From a virus: DNA of 64,000 nt. Positions 27,848 through 37,179 of the stretch are shown one piece after another. The stretch spans positions 51,865-115,864 of the IMG/VR virus record IMGVR_UViG_3300021963_000050; one strand, given 5' to 3'. The translations under genes and the position numbers were made by a program. Numbering within the stretch: position 1 is the first letter of the stretch; every line of letters starts with the position of its first letter. The notes under the pieces are model-generated. The model had not been told where the DNA came from. It saw only the letters and a list, made by a program, of their open reading frames with translations, and made no database searches.

Positions 27848-28531
27848 TTATTTACCCAAATAAGTATCCAACTTAGACATCAAATTTTTCATTCTGTCAG
27901 AGTCGGCAGGTTTATCTTGAATTGATTCTTGGTATTGGTCTCTGTCTTTTAAATCAGAGAATACATATGCACCTGGTGTGCTTGGAGATGATACTAAATC
28001 AAAACAAACTAATTCAAAATCTTCTTGAACTATGTTTTGTCCTTTAATATTTTTTAATGACCCAACACCTCTTGAAGAAATACCAAGTGTTGCTCCATTC
28101 ATAAGTAACATTGCTGCTTGGTCACCTTTGGTACTAACGATACCCATTTTTTTCCAAGCGGGAGATGTAAACAATTTAATCTTACCCATTAAGATTTTCC
28201 CATCCCACCATGTTTCCAATATGGAATGAGAAACTCTATCTAAATCGATAAGAGAAGATGTTGGGTGATTTAACTCATTAAGAGCACTTCCTTTTTTTAT
28301 TAAGGTTTGATATTTTTCGTTTTCTCTTTTTAATATGTTTTCAGGATATATTCTACCATTTTTATTTGGTGTGTCATATTTCTGCAAAACAGCATAAAGG
28401 ACTACATCTTGCGAGTAATCCACGTCTTTCATCTCAGAAATTATTTTCTGATTTTCTAATGGTGAGATATATCCGGCATCGTATTCAATTAGTATACCTT
28501 TACCGGTTTCATTTGGCCCGAGTATTTTCAT
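27848..28531 (-). CDS. 21: Prohead maturation protease, T4 gp21-like
   Basis: 227 aa. The catalytic pair can be placed at H89 (ELNHP) and S152/S153 (GISSRGVG), with the hydrophobic AAMLLMNGATLG strand before the serine, as in the herpesvirus-type/gp21 proteases. It would cleave scaffold and capsid at (L/I)-x-E sites. The C-terminal RMKNLMSKLDTYLGK mirrors the scaffold tail. A TATTTATT variant lies upstream. Confidence 0.85.
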   Translation of the reverse strand: MKILGPNETGKGILIEYDAGYISPLENQKIISEMKDVDYSQDVVLYAVLQKYDTPNKNGRIYPENILKRENEKYQTLIKKGSALNELNHPTSSLIDLDRVSHSILETWWDGKILMGKIKLFTSPAWKKMGIVSTKGDQAAMLLMNGATLGISSRGVGSLKNIKGQNIVQEDFELVCFDLVSSPSTPGAYVFSDLKDRDQYQESIQDKPADSDRMKNLMSKLDTYLGK

Positions 28532-28566
28532 CCAACTTTTTTATAATAAATACCCCGAATACTGAA

Positions 28567-28992
28567 TTAATTCTTTTTTTCAAAGAAATTAAATAAAGTT
28601 TCGTCCGTTAAAACGGTATCTACTATAGATTCTGATAAGTTGGATATAATATTTTTAACCTCTTTTGACCTTACATCAAAAAACTTCTCTACATATAAAG
28701 TAATTTCAAGGTCCATGAATGACCTTTTATTTTCTTTTATGCCATTAGTTTTAATATCTAAATCGACTATTGATTCTTTTTTGAATAAATCAGAATTCAA
28801 AGAATAAATTTTTTCTTTGATTTGTCTTCTGGTTTTCGAAATTAACTTATCAAAGTCGTGGTCGATTATTGTGGGTTGGGTCCATGAGTTTAGTTGAATG
28901 TAGACCGTTTTTAAGTTCTTATAATCAACAGTACCATACCCAATCTTTACATTATTGTGTACACCTATTGAAATAAACTTTCCTTTTTTCAT
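28567..28992 (-). CDS. Unknown small protein in the head operon
   Basis: 141 aa. An N-terminal beta-strand region (GKFISIGVHNNVKIGYGTVDY) is followed by a helical middle with an Arg/Lys-rich segment and an acidic C-terminus. It lies between the protease and the bS21/portal region. T4 has small core genes at the equivalent place, but I see no matching sequence. Confidence 0.55.
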   Translation of the reverse strand: MKKGKFISIGVHNNVKIGYGTVDYKNLKTVYIQLNSWTQPTIIDHDFDKLISKTRRQIKEKIYSLNSDLFKKESIVDLDIKTNGIKENKRSFMDLEITLYVEKFFDVRSKEVKNIISNLSESIVDTVLTDETLFNFFEKKN

Positions 28993-29088
28993 TTAAATTT
29001 ATCATACTTATATATTTTATGGTGTATTTAAAATATACAGAATAAACTTAACAAATCAAAACTTTTCAATTATATTTAAAAAAAACAT

Positions 29089-29289
29089 ATGATAATCGTA
29101 AACGTCAATAAAGAGAAGAACCTTGAATCTGCATTAAAGAAATACAAATACAAGGTTCAAAAGACTAAACAAAACGATAAATTGAGGGAAAAACAACAAT
29201 ATACTAAACCCTCAGTTGCTAAAAGAAGTAAAAAGTTAAAAGCTATCTACAAACAACAATTGTTTACGAATCAAGAAAAATCAAATTAA
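29089..29289 (+). CDS. rpsU: Ribosomal protein bS21
   Basis: 66 aa. It matches bS21 along its whole length: IIVNVNKEKNLESALKKYK (N-strand and first helix), QYTKPSVAKRSKKLKAIYKQ (second basic helix with TKPS). The size equals bacterial bS21 (about 58-70 aa). Tyr54, reported from memory in Bacteroidetes bS21 as contacting the anti-Shine-Dalgarno tail, is present. It is on the plus strand, alone, within a minus-strand block, with a convergent 9-nt overlap with 29281. The upstream sequence has no Shine-Dalgarno. It would be incorporated in the host 30S subunit. Confidence 0.85.
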   Translation: MIIVNVNKEKNLESALKKYKYKVQKTKQNDKLREKQQYTKPSVAKRSKKLKAIYKQQLFTNQEKSN

Positions 29290-30021
29290 ACCGTTTTTCA
29301 ATTCAATCAACTTGTAGTAATTGTATTTTGTAACCTCTGACTTATCTACCTCTGATTTCACATTATTAAGTTTACTTACAACAGAATCTTCAGTTGATTC
29401 TTTCAAAAGAGAATCGAGTTTATTATTCAACTCTTTTTTAATTGTATTCATTTCCAAAACCAAATCATCGTTTGTCATGGAAACAATCTTATTAAACGTC
29501 CCTTTTTGTTCTTCATTTAAGAAATCTGCGTATTTTATATTAAAGTTATTTACCAACACCGCATTTAACAATGAATGGTTTTCAATTTGAATTGGTGAAG
29601 GTTCAACAACTTCTTTTTTCTTTTCAGAAATTAAATGATTTATTAAATTTTCTCTGGCGTCAATTTTAGATGCGATATTGTGCATATTAGACTCTTCAGA
29701 TAAGATATCTAAGTCATTGTATACTGAAGTATTTTCCACAACAACATCTTTGAGAGATTTACCGAATTCTTTCATCTCTTTTTTCAAAGATTTCATTTTA
29801 TCAATCAAAATCGGTTCAATAGATTCTACATACAATTTAGCTTTATCTCTACTTGTAATATTAAGATTTTCTATGTTTTCATAAAACATATACATCTCAA
29901 CCAAAGATTTATTTGATTTTAGTTTTTTTACCAAATCTTTAATTTCACTCTTTTTATTAGAGGTGTACGATTCGGTTAATTTTGTCAATAGTTTTGTTTT
30001 TAATTCACCAAAGTTTGTCAT
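29281..30021 (-). CDS. Coiled-coil protein in the head operon
   Basis: 246 aa, helical throughout with Lys/Glu/Ser/Asn-rich coils (IEPILIDKMKSLKKEMKEFGKSLKD). It has no membrane or enzyme motif. It overlaps neither neighbour strongly, lies 5 nt from the portal gene, and may be a prohead core component. Function not recognised. Confidence 0.6.
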   Translation of the reverse strand: MTNFGELKTKLLTKLTESYTSNKKSEIKDLVKKLKSNKSLVEMYMFYENIENLNITSRDKAKLYVESIEPILIDKMKSLKKEMKEFGKSLKDVVVENTSVYNDLDILSEESNMHNIASKIDARENLINHLISEKKKEVVEPSPIQIENHSLLNAVLVNNFNIKYADFLNEEQKGTFNKIVSMTNDDLVLEMNTIKKELNNKLDSLLKESTEDSVVSKLNNVKSEVDKSEVTKYNYYKLIELKNGLI

Positions 30022-30026
30022 TTCAG

Positions 30027-31835
30027 TTATTCGTTTAAAAAGTCTTTTAGTTTATTTTCTATTTCATAAATATTCTGTTGAGCTTTATCCATGTTAAATA
30101 AATCTTTTAAATTTTCATTTTCACCTAACATGCTCAATATATTATGTTTTTTAGTTTCATTTTCACTCAATGGAGCTTCACCACCGGCTGGCGGTGGAGG
30201 TGGAGGTGCTCCTCCTCCCATATCTGAACCCATTCCTCCTCCTCCTTCAGGTGCTTCACCACCTTCTTGTCTTTCTTCTTCAGGTACACCATACTTAGAA
30301 TCCACATCATCAAATACTCCTGAACGTTTAATTACATTTTGTGTATTTGTTAATTCAAATCCTATTGCTCTTTCAAGTCTTTGTTGTTGTAAATCCAACA
30401 CTACTTCACTATCACTCATACCAAGAATATTCTTCTTAGCCCATGTATGTGAAACAGGAAGAATACCTATTTGAGATTGGTCTGATGTTGCATCTTTATA
30501 CAAGGTTATTTTTTCTTTCCATTGTTCAATTCTTAATAAATCAGACTGAGCAGATGGATTGGTTAATGATAATGTAAAGTTGTCTAATTCGTCCTCTAAA
30601 CCAAGTAAATAAAGATGGATTAATGCAATCTTATTTAATTCTTGAATTATTGATTTTTGAATTCTATTAATTGTTCTTGCAAAACGTATATCCATTAACG
30701 CAAGAGTCTTACCATCGCCCACAACTTCTTCAAAACCTAAGAATGCTTTAGGAATACGAAGAGCTGCCAACATTTTCTTTTGGATGTATTCAATATCCGC
30801 AATCTCACCTAAATTTTGAGCTCCCGCCAAAGTTTCAATTGGATTTGTTTGAGCGGGGTCACGAACAGGTATGAAATAATCTTGGTCTACTGCCATTTGA
30901 TTATATCTCATATCCACCTGACCGTTTCTTGAGTCTACTATTTGGTCTCTTTTAAATTTGTTTGCAACACGTTGTACATATGCTTCAATATCTTTGTCAT
31001 CCATGTTACCAACAAAGATTTTGAAAACTCTTCTTTCAGGTGCTCTAGTTGTTCTATAAATCAACATGGCATCTTCAGCCAAAAGTAATTGTTTCCAAAT
31101 CCTCCTTATTTTGTCTAACATAGAAGTACCATAAGGAAGTTTTCTATCATCACCTAACAATCTAAAATGTGCAATTTCCCAAGCTTGGAATTCCAAATCT
31201 TTATTTTTCCATTGGAATCTTAATTCCCTTGTGGGCATCTGCATTGCATTTTGTTGGTTCGGTGTTTTACTTTCTTTACCCTCGTGTCTTTCTATTTCAA
31301 TATTTGGTAGTTGTTGGCAACCTATGATACCCTTTTCAGGGTCAATTTTCAGGTAAACGAAATTGTCTCCATACTTACACACACCTCTTGTCCACATTTG
31401 TAGATTAGTGTTTAAATCTAATCTATTCATGAATAAATCTTCAAGAATACTTTTAATTCTTGTTGATTCTGAAAATATGGTTAAAATTTCACCCTTTTCG
31501 GATAAAGTTGTTGATTCTTCAGCGTAGATGTCTAATGCCGCAGAAATTTCAGGAGTAAACTCCATTGATTCATAATCGTAATATGCTGATAACCTGTTAG
31601 GTTCATAGTATACCGATTGGTTGTAAAGAGATTGGTCGAGTTTTGTCCATTTATCCGCGATGTATTGACTTTGTTGTGCTTGCAACATCGCTTTCTCATA
31701 CTCTTCTCGACTATTTGTTTTTAATATTTGCTCTTTGTCAAAATTGAAAGACGGAGCTTCTTCAGGAGTTACCTTATTAGGAAACCCAAACACCTTTGTT
31801 AATCTCTGAAAAACCGTCAAATTACTTTCTGCCAT
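30027..31835 (-). CDS. 20: Portal protein, T4 gp20-like
   Basis: 602 aa. The region from QFQKIRIL-like start to 'NRLSAYYDYESMEFTPEIS' and 'MWTRGVCKYGDNFVYLKID' and 'LEDALMIYR' style helices fits gp20; the LAEDAMLIYRTTRAPERRVFKIFVGN stretch is diagnostic. The C-terminus is Gly/Pro-rich (GGGMGSDMGGGAPPPPPPAGG) and unusual for portals. It forms the dodecameric head-tail vertex and the channel for packaging. TATTTATA lies 3 nt upstream of the ATG. Confidence 0.92.
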   Translation of the reverse strand: MAESNLTVFQRLTKVFGFPNKVTPEEAPSFNFDKEQILKTNSREEYEKAMLQAQQSQYIADKWTKLDQSLYNQSVYYEPNRLSAYYDYESMEFTPEISAALDIYAEESTTLSEKGEILTIFSESTRIKSILEDLFMNRLDLNTNLQMWTRGVCKYGDNFVYLKIDPEKGIIGCQQLPNIEIERHEGKESKTPNQQNAMQMPTRELRFQWKNKDLEFQAWEIAHFRLLGDDRKLPYGTSMLDKIRRIWKQLLLAEDAMLIYRTTRAPERRVFKIFVGNMDDKDIEAYVQRVANKFKRDQIVDSRNGQVDMRYNQMAVDQDYFIPVRDPAQTNPIETLAGAQNLGEIADIEYIQKKMLAALRIPKAFLGFEEVVGDGKTLALMDIRFARTINRIQKSIIQELNKIALIHLYLLGLEDELDNFTLSLTNPSAQSDLLRIEQWKEKITLYKDATSDQSQIGILPVSHTWAKKNILGMSDSEVVLDLQQQRLERAIGFELTNTQNVIKRSGVFDDVDSKYGVPEEERQEGGEAPEGGGGMGSDMGGGAPPPPPPAGGEAPLSENETKKHNILSMLGENENLKDLFNMDKAQQNIYEIENKLKDFLNE

Positions 31836-31838
31836 GTA

Positions 31839-31846
31839 TATAAATA
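31839..31846 (-). promoter_or_regulatory. TATTTATA motif (candidate late promoter)
   Basis: Exact TATTTATA on the minus strand, 3 nt upstream of the portal start. Confidence 0.5.
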
Positions 31847-31887
31847 GTTTATGAGAATATAATTAATTCTGTTATGATAATAAAGGA

Positions 31888-33663
31888 TTATCTTTTTTTA
31901 CCAAACAACCATGCGTACTGTTGGTAATTTTCTTTTGTTGCGTTATTGGTATGTCTTGGGATACTCGGGTCATTATCCATGGACATTGAACCTATTTGGT
32001 CAAAAGCGGTACCGTAAGAATAAAATGATTTGTTTGGTTCATATGTTCTTTCAGACAAAGTCCATGATTCCAACATTGCTTTATTCGCGTTTTCATTTTT
32101 AGTTAATTGACTAAAAGATATGTCACCAACATATAAAGCCATAGACATACTCATAATTGCGTCGTCATGTGCTCCTTTCATGTGGTCAGGTCTACCATTT
32201 ATATAAACAAACGTGTTTAATTCATTCATTAATCTTGTTGACCTTACTTGAAATCCCTTTCTTAATTGTTCCTCAAATGCCGCGACAATTTGTGTTCTTT
32301 TATTGTTAAAGTTTAATCCAGGAATTTTCTCCATCGCTTTTGAATTATACTCCCAAATATTCTTGGTATTAATACCATCTATGTAAAGATTTTTGTAGTT
32401 TAATTCTTGTAACTTTCTTGATGTTGCAACACCCATACCTCCTGTAATATCGACAACAATGAATGCCTCATATAAAATACCCCACTTGTATGCGATGGAT
32501 GCTAAATCATCTGGTGGTATTTTTCCAATATATTCTGCAACTTGTTCCCTCTCATCAAAATCAATAATATTAATTGATGAAAAGTCTTCACTATCTCCAC
32601 GGGATACGTCTACACCCATAATATACTTGTGACCTTGTATTGGTTCTTTCCATTGCCAAAAGGTACCCTGTATATATTTTTCTTTTGGGTCCCTTATCAT
32701 GTTTTTAACAATGTTATCTTGAACCTCACTAGGAATTACACCATCACCCGAACCTAAAAAATCACACTCTAATTCCTGTGCAATTTTACGTCTATCAAAT
32801 TTGAATTTTTTAGACATGGATTCAAACCATGAAGAAAGTGGTTTATACCCATCCTCTTCATATTGTTTATAATTGGTGATGTCAAAATCGTACATTACAA
32901 CTTCGTTATCGTCGTATTGTTCTCTGTTTAACATATAGTGAACAATATCCGAACACTTAACCCATCTTAAATCTTTTGTGTATCGTGGGTCTTTAAACCA
33001 TCTTAAATCCGTAATGTGAAAATCATTAACACCTCTGATTGCTTGGTCATATACACCGTAATAAATCGGGTCAAATCCATTAGGGGTAGAAATTAGAATA
33101 ATTTTACCGCCCGTTGATAATGACGCCATTGATGCCGCCCAAAAATCTTCACCAGCTTCAATATATGCAGCTTCGTCAAATACAAGTATGGTTGGGGTAT
33201 ATCCACGTAACGCGTCCGCGGATGTTGCCACCGCTTTGACCTCACATCCATTGTTTAATCTAAATCTACTTTCAGAATTCTTATCGGGTGAGAACCCAAC
33301 ATTTAACCAATCAGGCCATTGGTCTAAGAAATGTCTAACTTTATTAGCCATTTCGACCGCGGTATCCTTTTTGTTGGCGATAACAAGAACCCTTTCAGGG
33401 TTTTCAGGTTTTGCTAATTGTAACTTTTTAGAAATCCAAGCAGCGGTTACTGTAGTTACACCCGCCTGTCTATACTTTCTAGTTATATTTTCGTTGTATT
33501 GTTCGTAATCTTTGAGTAACTGAATTTGGTCAGGGAACAACTCTAACGGTACATATTTTTTTTGGGTATTATCATATGTTTGAAGATACGTTTTCAACGC
33601 ATAGGTTGTATCTTTCATTATACGAGCATACTCTTTTAATTGTTCAATTTTTTGATTACTCAT
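31888..33663 (-). CDS. 17: Terminase large subunit, T4 gp17-like
   Basis: 591 aa. Walker A is RQAGVTT (65-71), a non-canonical form like T4 gp17; Walker B is VFDEA (161-165); and the nuclease acidic cluster is GVDVSRGDSEDFS (D352, D357, D360). It packages concatemeric DNA into the prohead through the portal, powered by ATP. The small subunit (gp16) is not recognised here. TATTTATA lies 3 nt upstream of the ATG. Confidence 0.95.
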   Translation of the reverse strand: MSNQKIEQLKEYARIMKDTTYALKTYLQTYDNTQKKYVPLELFPDQIQLLKDYEQYNENITRKYRQAGVTTVTAAWISKKLQLAKPENPERVLVIANKKDTAVEMANKVRHFLDQWPDWLNVGFSPDKNSESRFRLNNGCEVKAVATSADALRGYTPTILVFDEAAYIEAGEDFWAASMASLSTGGKIILISTPNGFDPIYYGVYDQAIRGVNDFHITDLRWFKDPRYTKDLRWVKCSDIVHYMLNREQYDDNEVVMYDFDITNYKQYEEDGYKPLSSWFESMSKKFKFDRRKIAQELECDFLGSGDGVIPSEVQDNIVKNMIRDPKEKYIQGTFWQWKEPIQGHKYIMGVDVSRGDSEDFSSINIIDFDEREQVAEYIGKIPPDDLASIAYKWGILYEAFIVVDITGGMGVATSRKLQELNYKNLYIDGINTKNIWEYNSKAMEKIPGLNFNNKRTQIVAAFEEQLRKGFQVRSTRLMNELNTFVYINGRPDHMKGAHDDAIMSMSMALYVGDISFSQLTKNENANKAMLESWTLSERTYEPNKSFYSYGTAFDQIGSMSMDNDPSIPRHTNNATKENYQQYAWLFGKKR

Positions 33664-33666
33664 ATA

Positions 33667-33674
33667 TATAAATA
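33667..33674 (-). promoter_or_regulatory. TATTTATA motif (candidate late promoter)
   Basis: Exact TATTTATA on the minus strand, 3 nt upstream of the terminase start. Confidence 0.5.
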
Positions 33675-33678
33675 TGAA

Positions 33679-33702
33679 AAAGGGTGGTTAAAACCACCCT
33701 TT
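33679..33702 (-). terminator. Intrinsic terminator
   Basis: 10-bp stem AAAGGGTGGT / ACCACCCTTT with TTTA loop on the minus strand and a short T-run. It lies just after the 33712 stop, so it ends the 35061 transcript before the terminase promoter. Confidence 0.8.
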
Positions 33703-33711
33703 AGTATTATT

Positions 33712-35061
33712 TTAAGATGTTGGACCCTCAGGGTCTTCATCATCATCTGAGAATCTAATACCTATATCTCCTAAGAAACCTCTTAAATCATCATCACTTA
33801 TATCGTCACTCACTTGTTCTAAGTCTTCATTAAACCTTGACATTGCGTCTTGGTAATCTTGATTTTTTAACATTTGGTCAATTCCTTGTAACAATTCTCC
33901 CATAAATCTTTTTCCGTTTTCGGAACCCGATAATACTTCTTTGGTGAAAACCAAAAATTCTTTAGCCGGTAATTTGAAAATACTAACTAAAAGGTAGTTT
34001 TGTAATTCAAATTTAGTTTCATCAACTAAAATTTCTTCAGGGAATTGTCTTCTCATTCTTTCCCAAATTGCTGGACCTAATCTCAAATCCCATATTTCTT
34101 TTTCTAAAGTATCTTCAGATTGTTCAACTTCAGACCATCTTGGGTCTTCATTACCTTGTTCATCCTTAGGTCTACCTTGAATGGCGAATAATTCTAAAAC
34201 TCCTTTAATTAATTCGTGAACTAATATTGGGAAGTTAATACCCCGAGCAACAATGGTTGGTGGTGTAGTATTTCTTCTAACTTCTTGTTTACCACCTACA
34301 CTTCCGCCACCACCAGCTCCACCCATCATCATTTTCATGGTGTCATCACTTAATTGCCAATATAATGTGTCATTTACTGACATTAATATCCCATATTGAT
34401 TAAGTAGAGTTTCTGAACCGGTGATTTCTCTAATTTTATCTGCAACAAAATGATACATGTAGTGACCTTTTTTAGATGCCCCTTGTATCATACTATTGAT
34501 TAATCTTCTTTTTGCCTTTTCTAAATTTAAAACACTTAAATCATCAGATAAATCTTGTTCAATGTCAACAGGTTCCATGTTAGGTTCTTCTTGCATTTCT
34601 CTGTTGAAATTCGAAGTATCTATTTGACCAACACCAACAATTTTAGCATCGAATTGTAATCTACCTTCAGGTATAGACATTTCTCTTTTTACCAATTCTA
34701 TTGCCAATTGTTCAAGCGCTTCTTTATGTGCCGCTTCTGTTTGAATAATCTCATTGTGAGCTCCCATCATCATTTGTGCAAGTGGCATTACACCACGTTC
34801 ACCTGACATAGGAGTTTGAACACCTGTGTATTCTCTTACTTTAGCAACAACTTGTCTATATCTTTCTGAAGCCAATAATTCTTGGAAATTCTTATTAGGT
34901 TCATCCCCTGTTTGTGGTAGTGGTACCTTTTTTAAAGGTGTGTCACCTTGAGCTAATTTATCTTGTAACCCTTGGAAAGGTCTATCCTCTGTATCAAAAT
35001 CCATTGGCATTTCATTAATATCTTCCATTAAAGATATTAAATCTTTTTTTGTAAATCTCAT
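33712..35061 (-). CDS. Large acidic virion-type protein, unknown function
   Basis: 449 aa. It starts RFTKKDLISLMEDI, then acidic/hydrophilic regions. Helical segments between 95 and 330 include MPLAQMMMGAHNEIIQTEAAHKEALEQ and LVHELIKGVLELFAIQG. The C-terminus is acidic (SDDDLRGFL, SDDDEDPEG). It lies in the head operon, upstream of terminase, and is the last gene before a terminator. A virion or packaging role is probable from position only. Confidence 0.6.
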   Translation of the reverse strand: MRFTKKDLISLMEDINEMPMDFDTEDRPFQGLQDKLAQGDTPLKKVPLPQTGDEPNKNFQELLASERYRQVVAKVREYTGVQTPMSGERGVMPLAQMMMGAHNEIIQTEAAHKEALEQLAIELVKREMSIPEGRLQFDAKIVGVGQIDTSNFNREMQEEPNMEPVDIEQDLSDDLSVLNLEKAKRRLINSMIQGASKKGHYMYHFVADKIREITGSETLLNQYGILMSVNDTLYWQLSDDTMKMMMGGAGGGGSVGGKQEVRRNTTPPTIVARGINFPILVHELIKGVLELFAIQGRPKDEQGNEDPRWSEVEQSEDTLEKEIWDLRLGPAIWERMRRQFPEEILVDETKFELQNYLLVSIFKLPAKEFLVFTKEVLSGSENGKRFMGELLQGIDQMLKNQDYQDAMSRFNEDLEQVSDDISDDDLRGFLGDIGIRFSDDDEDPEGPTS

Positions 35062-35678
35062 TTTGATATTTTTTTCTTTTCTGCTAATGCCTTTGGTTTT
35101 GGGTCAGTACCCGGACCTGGCTCATACGGGTCTATAGTTGGTTTTTCAGGTGTCTTTGGTTTGGTTGGGGTATCTACATCAGGTTTAGTTTCAGCGGGTG
35201 TTGGTTGTGACGCCACGATTGCATCATATGACATAAACTCAGGAACACCATTGTGACCTTTACGTGCTTTACTTTTTGGCATTGGTTGGAACGTTTCCCC
35301 AACTTTTTCATTTATAACACCCATGATGTCTTTTTTTGATGTAAAGTGAGAATACTTTGATTCTGCTAAATCTAGAACCCATTCTTCAATTTCTTGAGAT
35401 TTGTTTTCTTTGTGTTTTTTATCTTTACACTTACAATCTTTCATTCCACAAACGGAACAAACTTTTGTTTTATTTTTTTCTGTTAATTGGACATTGAATC
35501 CAGCATCTGTATATTTTTTAACTTCAGCAGGAGACGTTGTTTTTTTCATCATAACAGAACCCACCTCTTTTAAAACGGTATTTGAAAGTGTTATGAGTTC
35601 GTTATCACTTAAACGAGAAAGAGTCTTATCTGAAAACCCTTCCATAACTAATTTTTCGATGATTAATTTTCTATTCAT
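35058..35678 (-). CDS. Zinc-knuckle protein of unknown function
   Basis: 206 aa. The N-terminal 60 residues are helical. CSVCGMKDCKCKDKK (about 77-91) is a Cys-rich zinc-binding knuckle. The last 50 residues are Pro/Lys-rich linker (TPTKPKTPEKPTIDP). It overlaps the start of 33712 by 4 nt and that of 35675 by 4 nt. Function unknown. Confidence 0.6.
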   Translation of the reverse strand: MNRKLIIEKLVMEGFSDKTLSRLSDNELITLSNTVLKEVGSVMMKKTTSPAEVKKYTDAGFNVQLTEKNKTKVCSVCGMKDCKCKDKKHKENKSQEIEEWVLDLAESKYSHFTSKKDIMGVINEKVGETFQPMPKSKARKGHNGVPEFMSYDAIVASQPTPAETKPDVDTPTKPKTPEKPTIDPYEPGPGTDPKPKALAEKKKISK

Positions 35679-36076
35679 GATTCTTTGAATTTTATTGATT
35701 TTTTCTCAAGAGTAAAATTCCTCTCTTTTAATTTTTTTGAAACATTTTCATATGATTCACCAAAACGGAAAAACAATCTATCTTCTTCTAAATCAAAATT
35801 TGATTTTTCCCAAGCCATAGCGATTATTCCGTCCACAGCATCAATAACACCGAAATAGTCAGAATTTTGTATCAATTCAAAAACTATGTCGGTGTCTTTT
35901 AAGAGACCTACTTGGTCAATATATTCTATGTTTGGTGATTTTGGTGTAGATGTAGAAGATGCTGGTACGTCAAACCATTCGTCCATGTCTATCTCAGTAG
36001 ATTCACTAAAAATGAATTCATACTGTTTTTGACCCTTATAATCGGTTCCGATTTCGTTGACATATATCAGTCTCAT
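35675..36076 (-). CDS. Small virion-region protein, unknown
   Basis: 133 aa, mixed alpha/beta (MRLIYVNEIGTDYKGQKQYEFIF, VELIQNSDYFG, RLFFRFGESYENVSKKLKER). It is immediately downstream of the acidic 342-aa protein with a 0-nt gap. Looks like a conserved small T4-type neck or head protein; I cannot name it. Confidence 0.6.
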   Translation of the reverse strand: MRLIYVNEIGTDYKGQKQYEFIFSESTEIDMDEWFDVPASSTSTPKSPNIEYIDQVGLLKDTDIVFELIQNSDYFGVIDAVDGIIAMAWEKSNFDLEEDRLFFRFGESYENVSKKLKERNFTLEKKSIKFKES

Positions 36077-37105
36077 TTACTTAAAGTATTTACCCAGTGT
36101 TTCAGATATACTTTTGTTGATTTCTTTCTTTATTTCGTCTAAATCAATCTCTTTAACATCATCATTACCTAAATCAGCGTATTTTGATAAATCGATTTCT
36201 TCTTCGGTTGACATTGGTGTATTAATAAATGTTTCCAATTTATCCATTACATCCATTTCACCTAAATCTCCCTCATCTCCTGTTGGTTCTGCGGGTGTAG
36301 TATCATCATCAGCGGGTACATCTGGCATATCATCAGACATATCTGCGTCGTCTTCGATTTCTCTATCGAATTTTTTACCAATTTCTTCAATATCTTCATC
36401 ATCAAGTTTATCCAAGTCAACAGCGGAAATAATCATATTCAAAACGTATTTGATATCATCACTTTCCATTTTTTCTTTTTGGTCTCTTAATTCTTGGCCA
36501 AGTTTACCTGAATATTTTTGAATTTCGGACATGTAATCAGATGGTTTAGCACCGCCCATATCTCCTTCGTCACCCATATCTGTTTCATCTGATGGTGGAA
36601 CATCCCCACCCATTTCAGGTGCAGGAGGAACATCACCACCCATGTCAGGTGCGGGTGCTGGTGGAACATCCCCACCCATTTCAGGTGCAGGAGGAACATC
36701 ACCACCCATGTCAGGTGCGGGTACAGGAGCTTCATTTGCTTGTCCTGAATTTTGTTTTAAAACATATTTTGTTGCTTCATTAAGTTCACCACCAGATAAT
36801 AGTTGTAATCTTTTTAATGCCTCAGCGTATGAATTAAATCTATTTTTATTTTTCATGAAAAGACCACCAATGTAGTCTAATGAACTTTCATTTAACCCTT
36901 TTTTTACGTAATATCCATCTTTCTCCTTAACAATACCAAATTTAGACCCATTCACTGATTCTGATAGATATTCGGTTTTTGATGTTAATGTTTGATTTGA
37001 TGTAGTTGATTTTTTATCACTACCGTAATAGGTTAACTCAAGGATACGCTTCAATTTGTCGTCTCCGTTAAGTTTTTCGCTTCCTAGTGGTTTTAAATCT
37101 GCCAT
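36077..37105 (-). CDS. Acidic protein with proline-alanine-methionine tandem repeats
   Basis: 342 aa. Residues about 128-190 hold four PAP-(D/E)-MGGD-V-PP units; the DNA repeat period is about 66 nt (36600-36735, two almost identical copies). Both ends are charged; the C-terminal third is very acidic (DADMSDDMPDVPADDDTTPAEP). A Leu/Lys helix closes the protein. It resembles a scaffold-like or decorating virion protein. TATTTATA lies 37 nt upstream. Confidence 0.65.
   Translation of the reverse strand: MADLKPLGSEKLNGDDKLKRILELTYYGSDKKSTTSNQTLTSKTEYLSESVNGSKFGIVKEKDGYYVKKGLNESSLDYIGGLFMKNKNRFNSYAEALKRLQLLSGGELNEATKYVLKQNSGQANEAPVPAPDMGGDVPPAPEMGGDVPPAPAPDMGGDVPPAPEMGGDVPPSDETDMGDEGDMGGAKPSDYMSEIQKYSGKLGQELRDQKEKMESDDIKYVLNMIISAVDLDKLDDEDIEEIGKKFDREIEDDADMSDDMPDVPADDDTTPAEPTGDEGDLGEMDVMDKLETFINTPMSTEEEIDLSKYADLGNDDVKEIDLDEIKKEINKSISETLGKYFK
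36600..36731. repeat. 66-bp tandem DNA repeat (two near-identical copies)
   Basis: Two almost identical 66-nt copies within the 36077 gene encode the PAP-MGGD repeat. Likely to vary in copy number by slippage. Confidence 0.8.
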
Positions 37106-37142
37106 TTGTTTAAATGTTGATAATTATATTATTCTTGTATCC

Positions 37143-37150
37143 TATAAATA
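37143..37150 (-). promoter_or_regulatory. TATTTATA motif (candidate late promoter)
   Basis: Exact TATTTATA on the minus strand, 37 nt upstream of the 37105 start. Confidence 0.5.
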
Positions 37151-37179
37151 CATGCATATAGTAAAAAAAATTATTCTAT

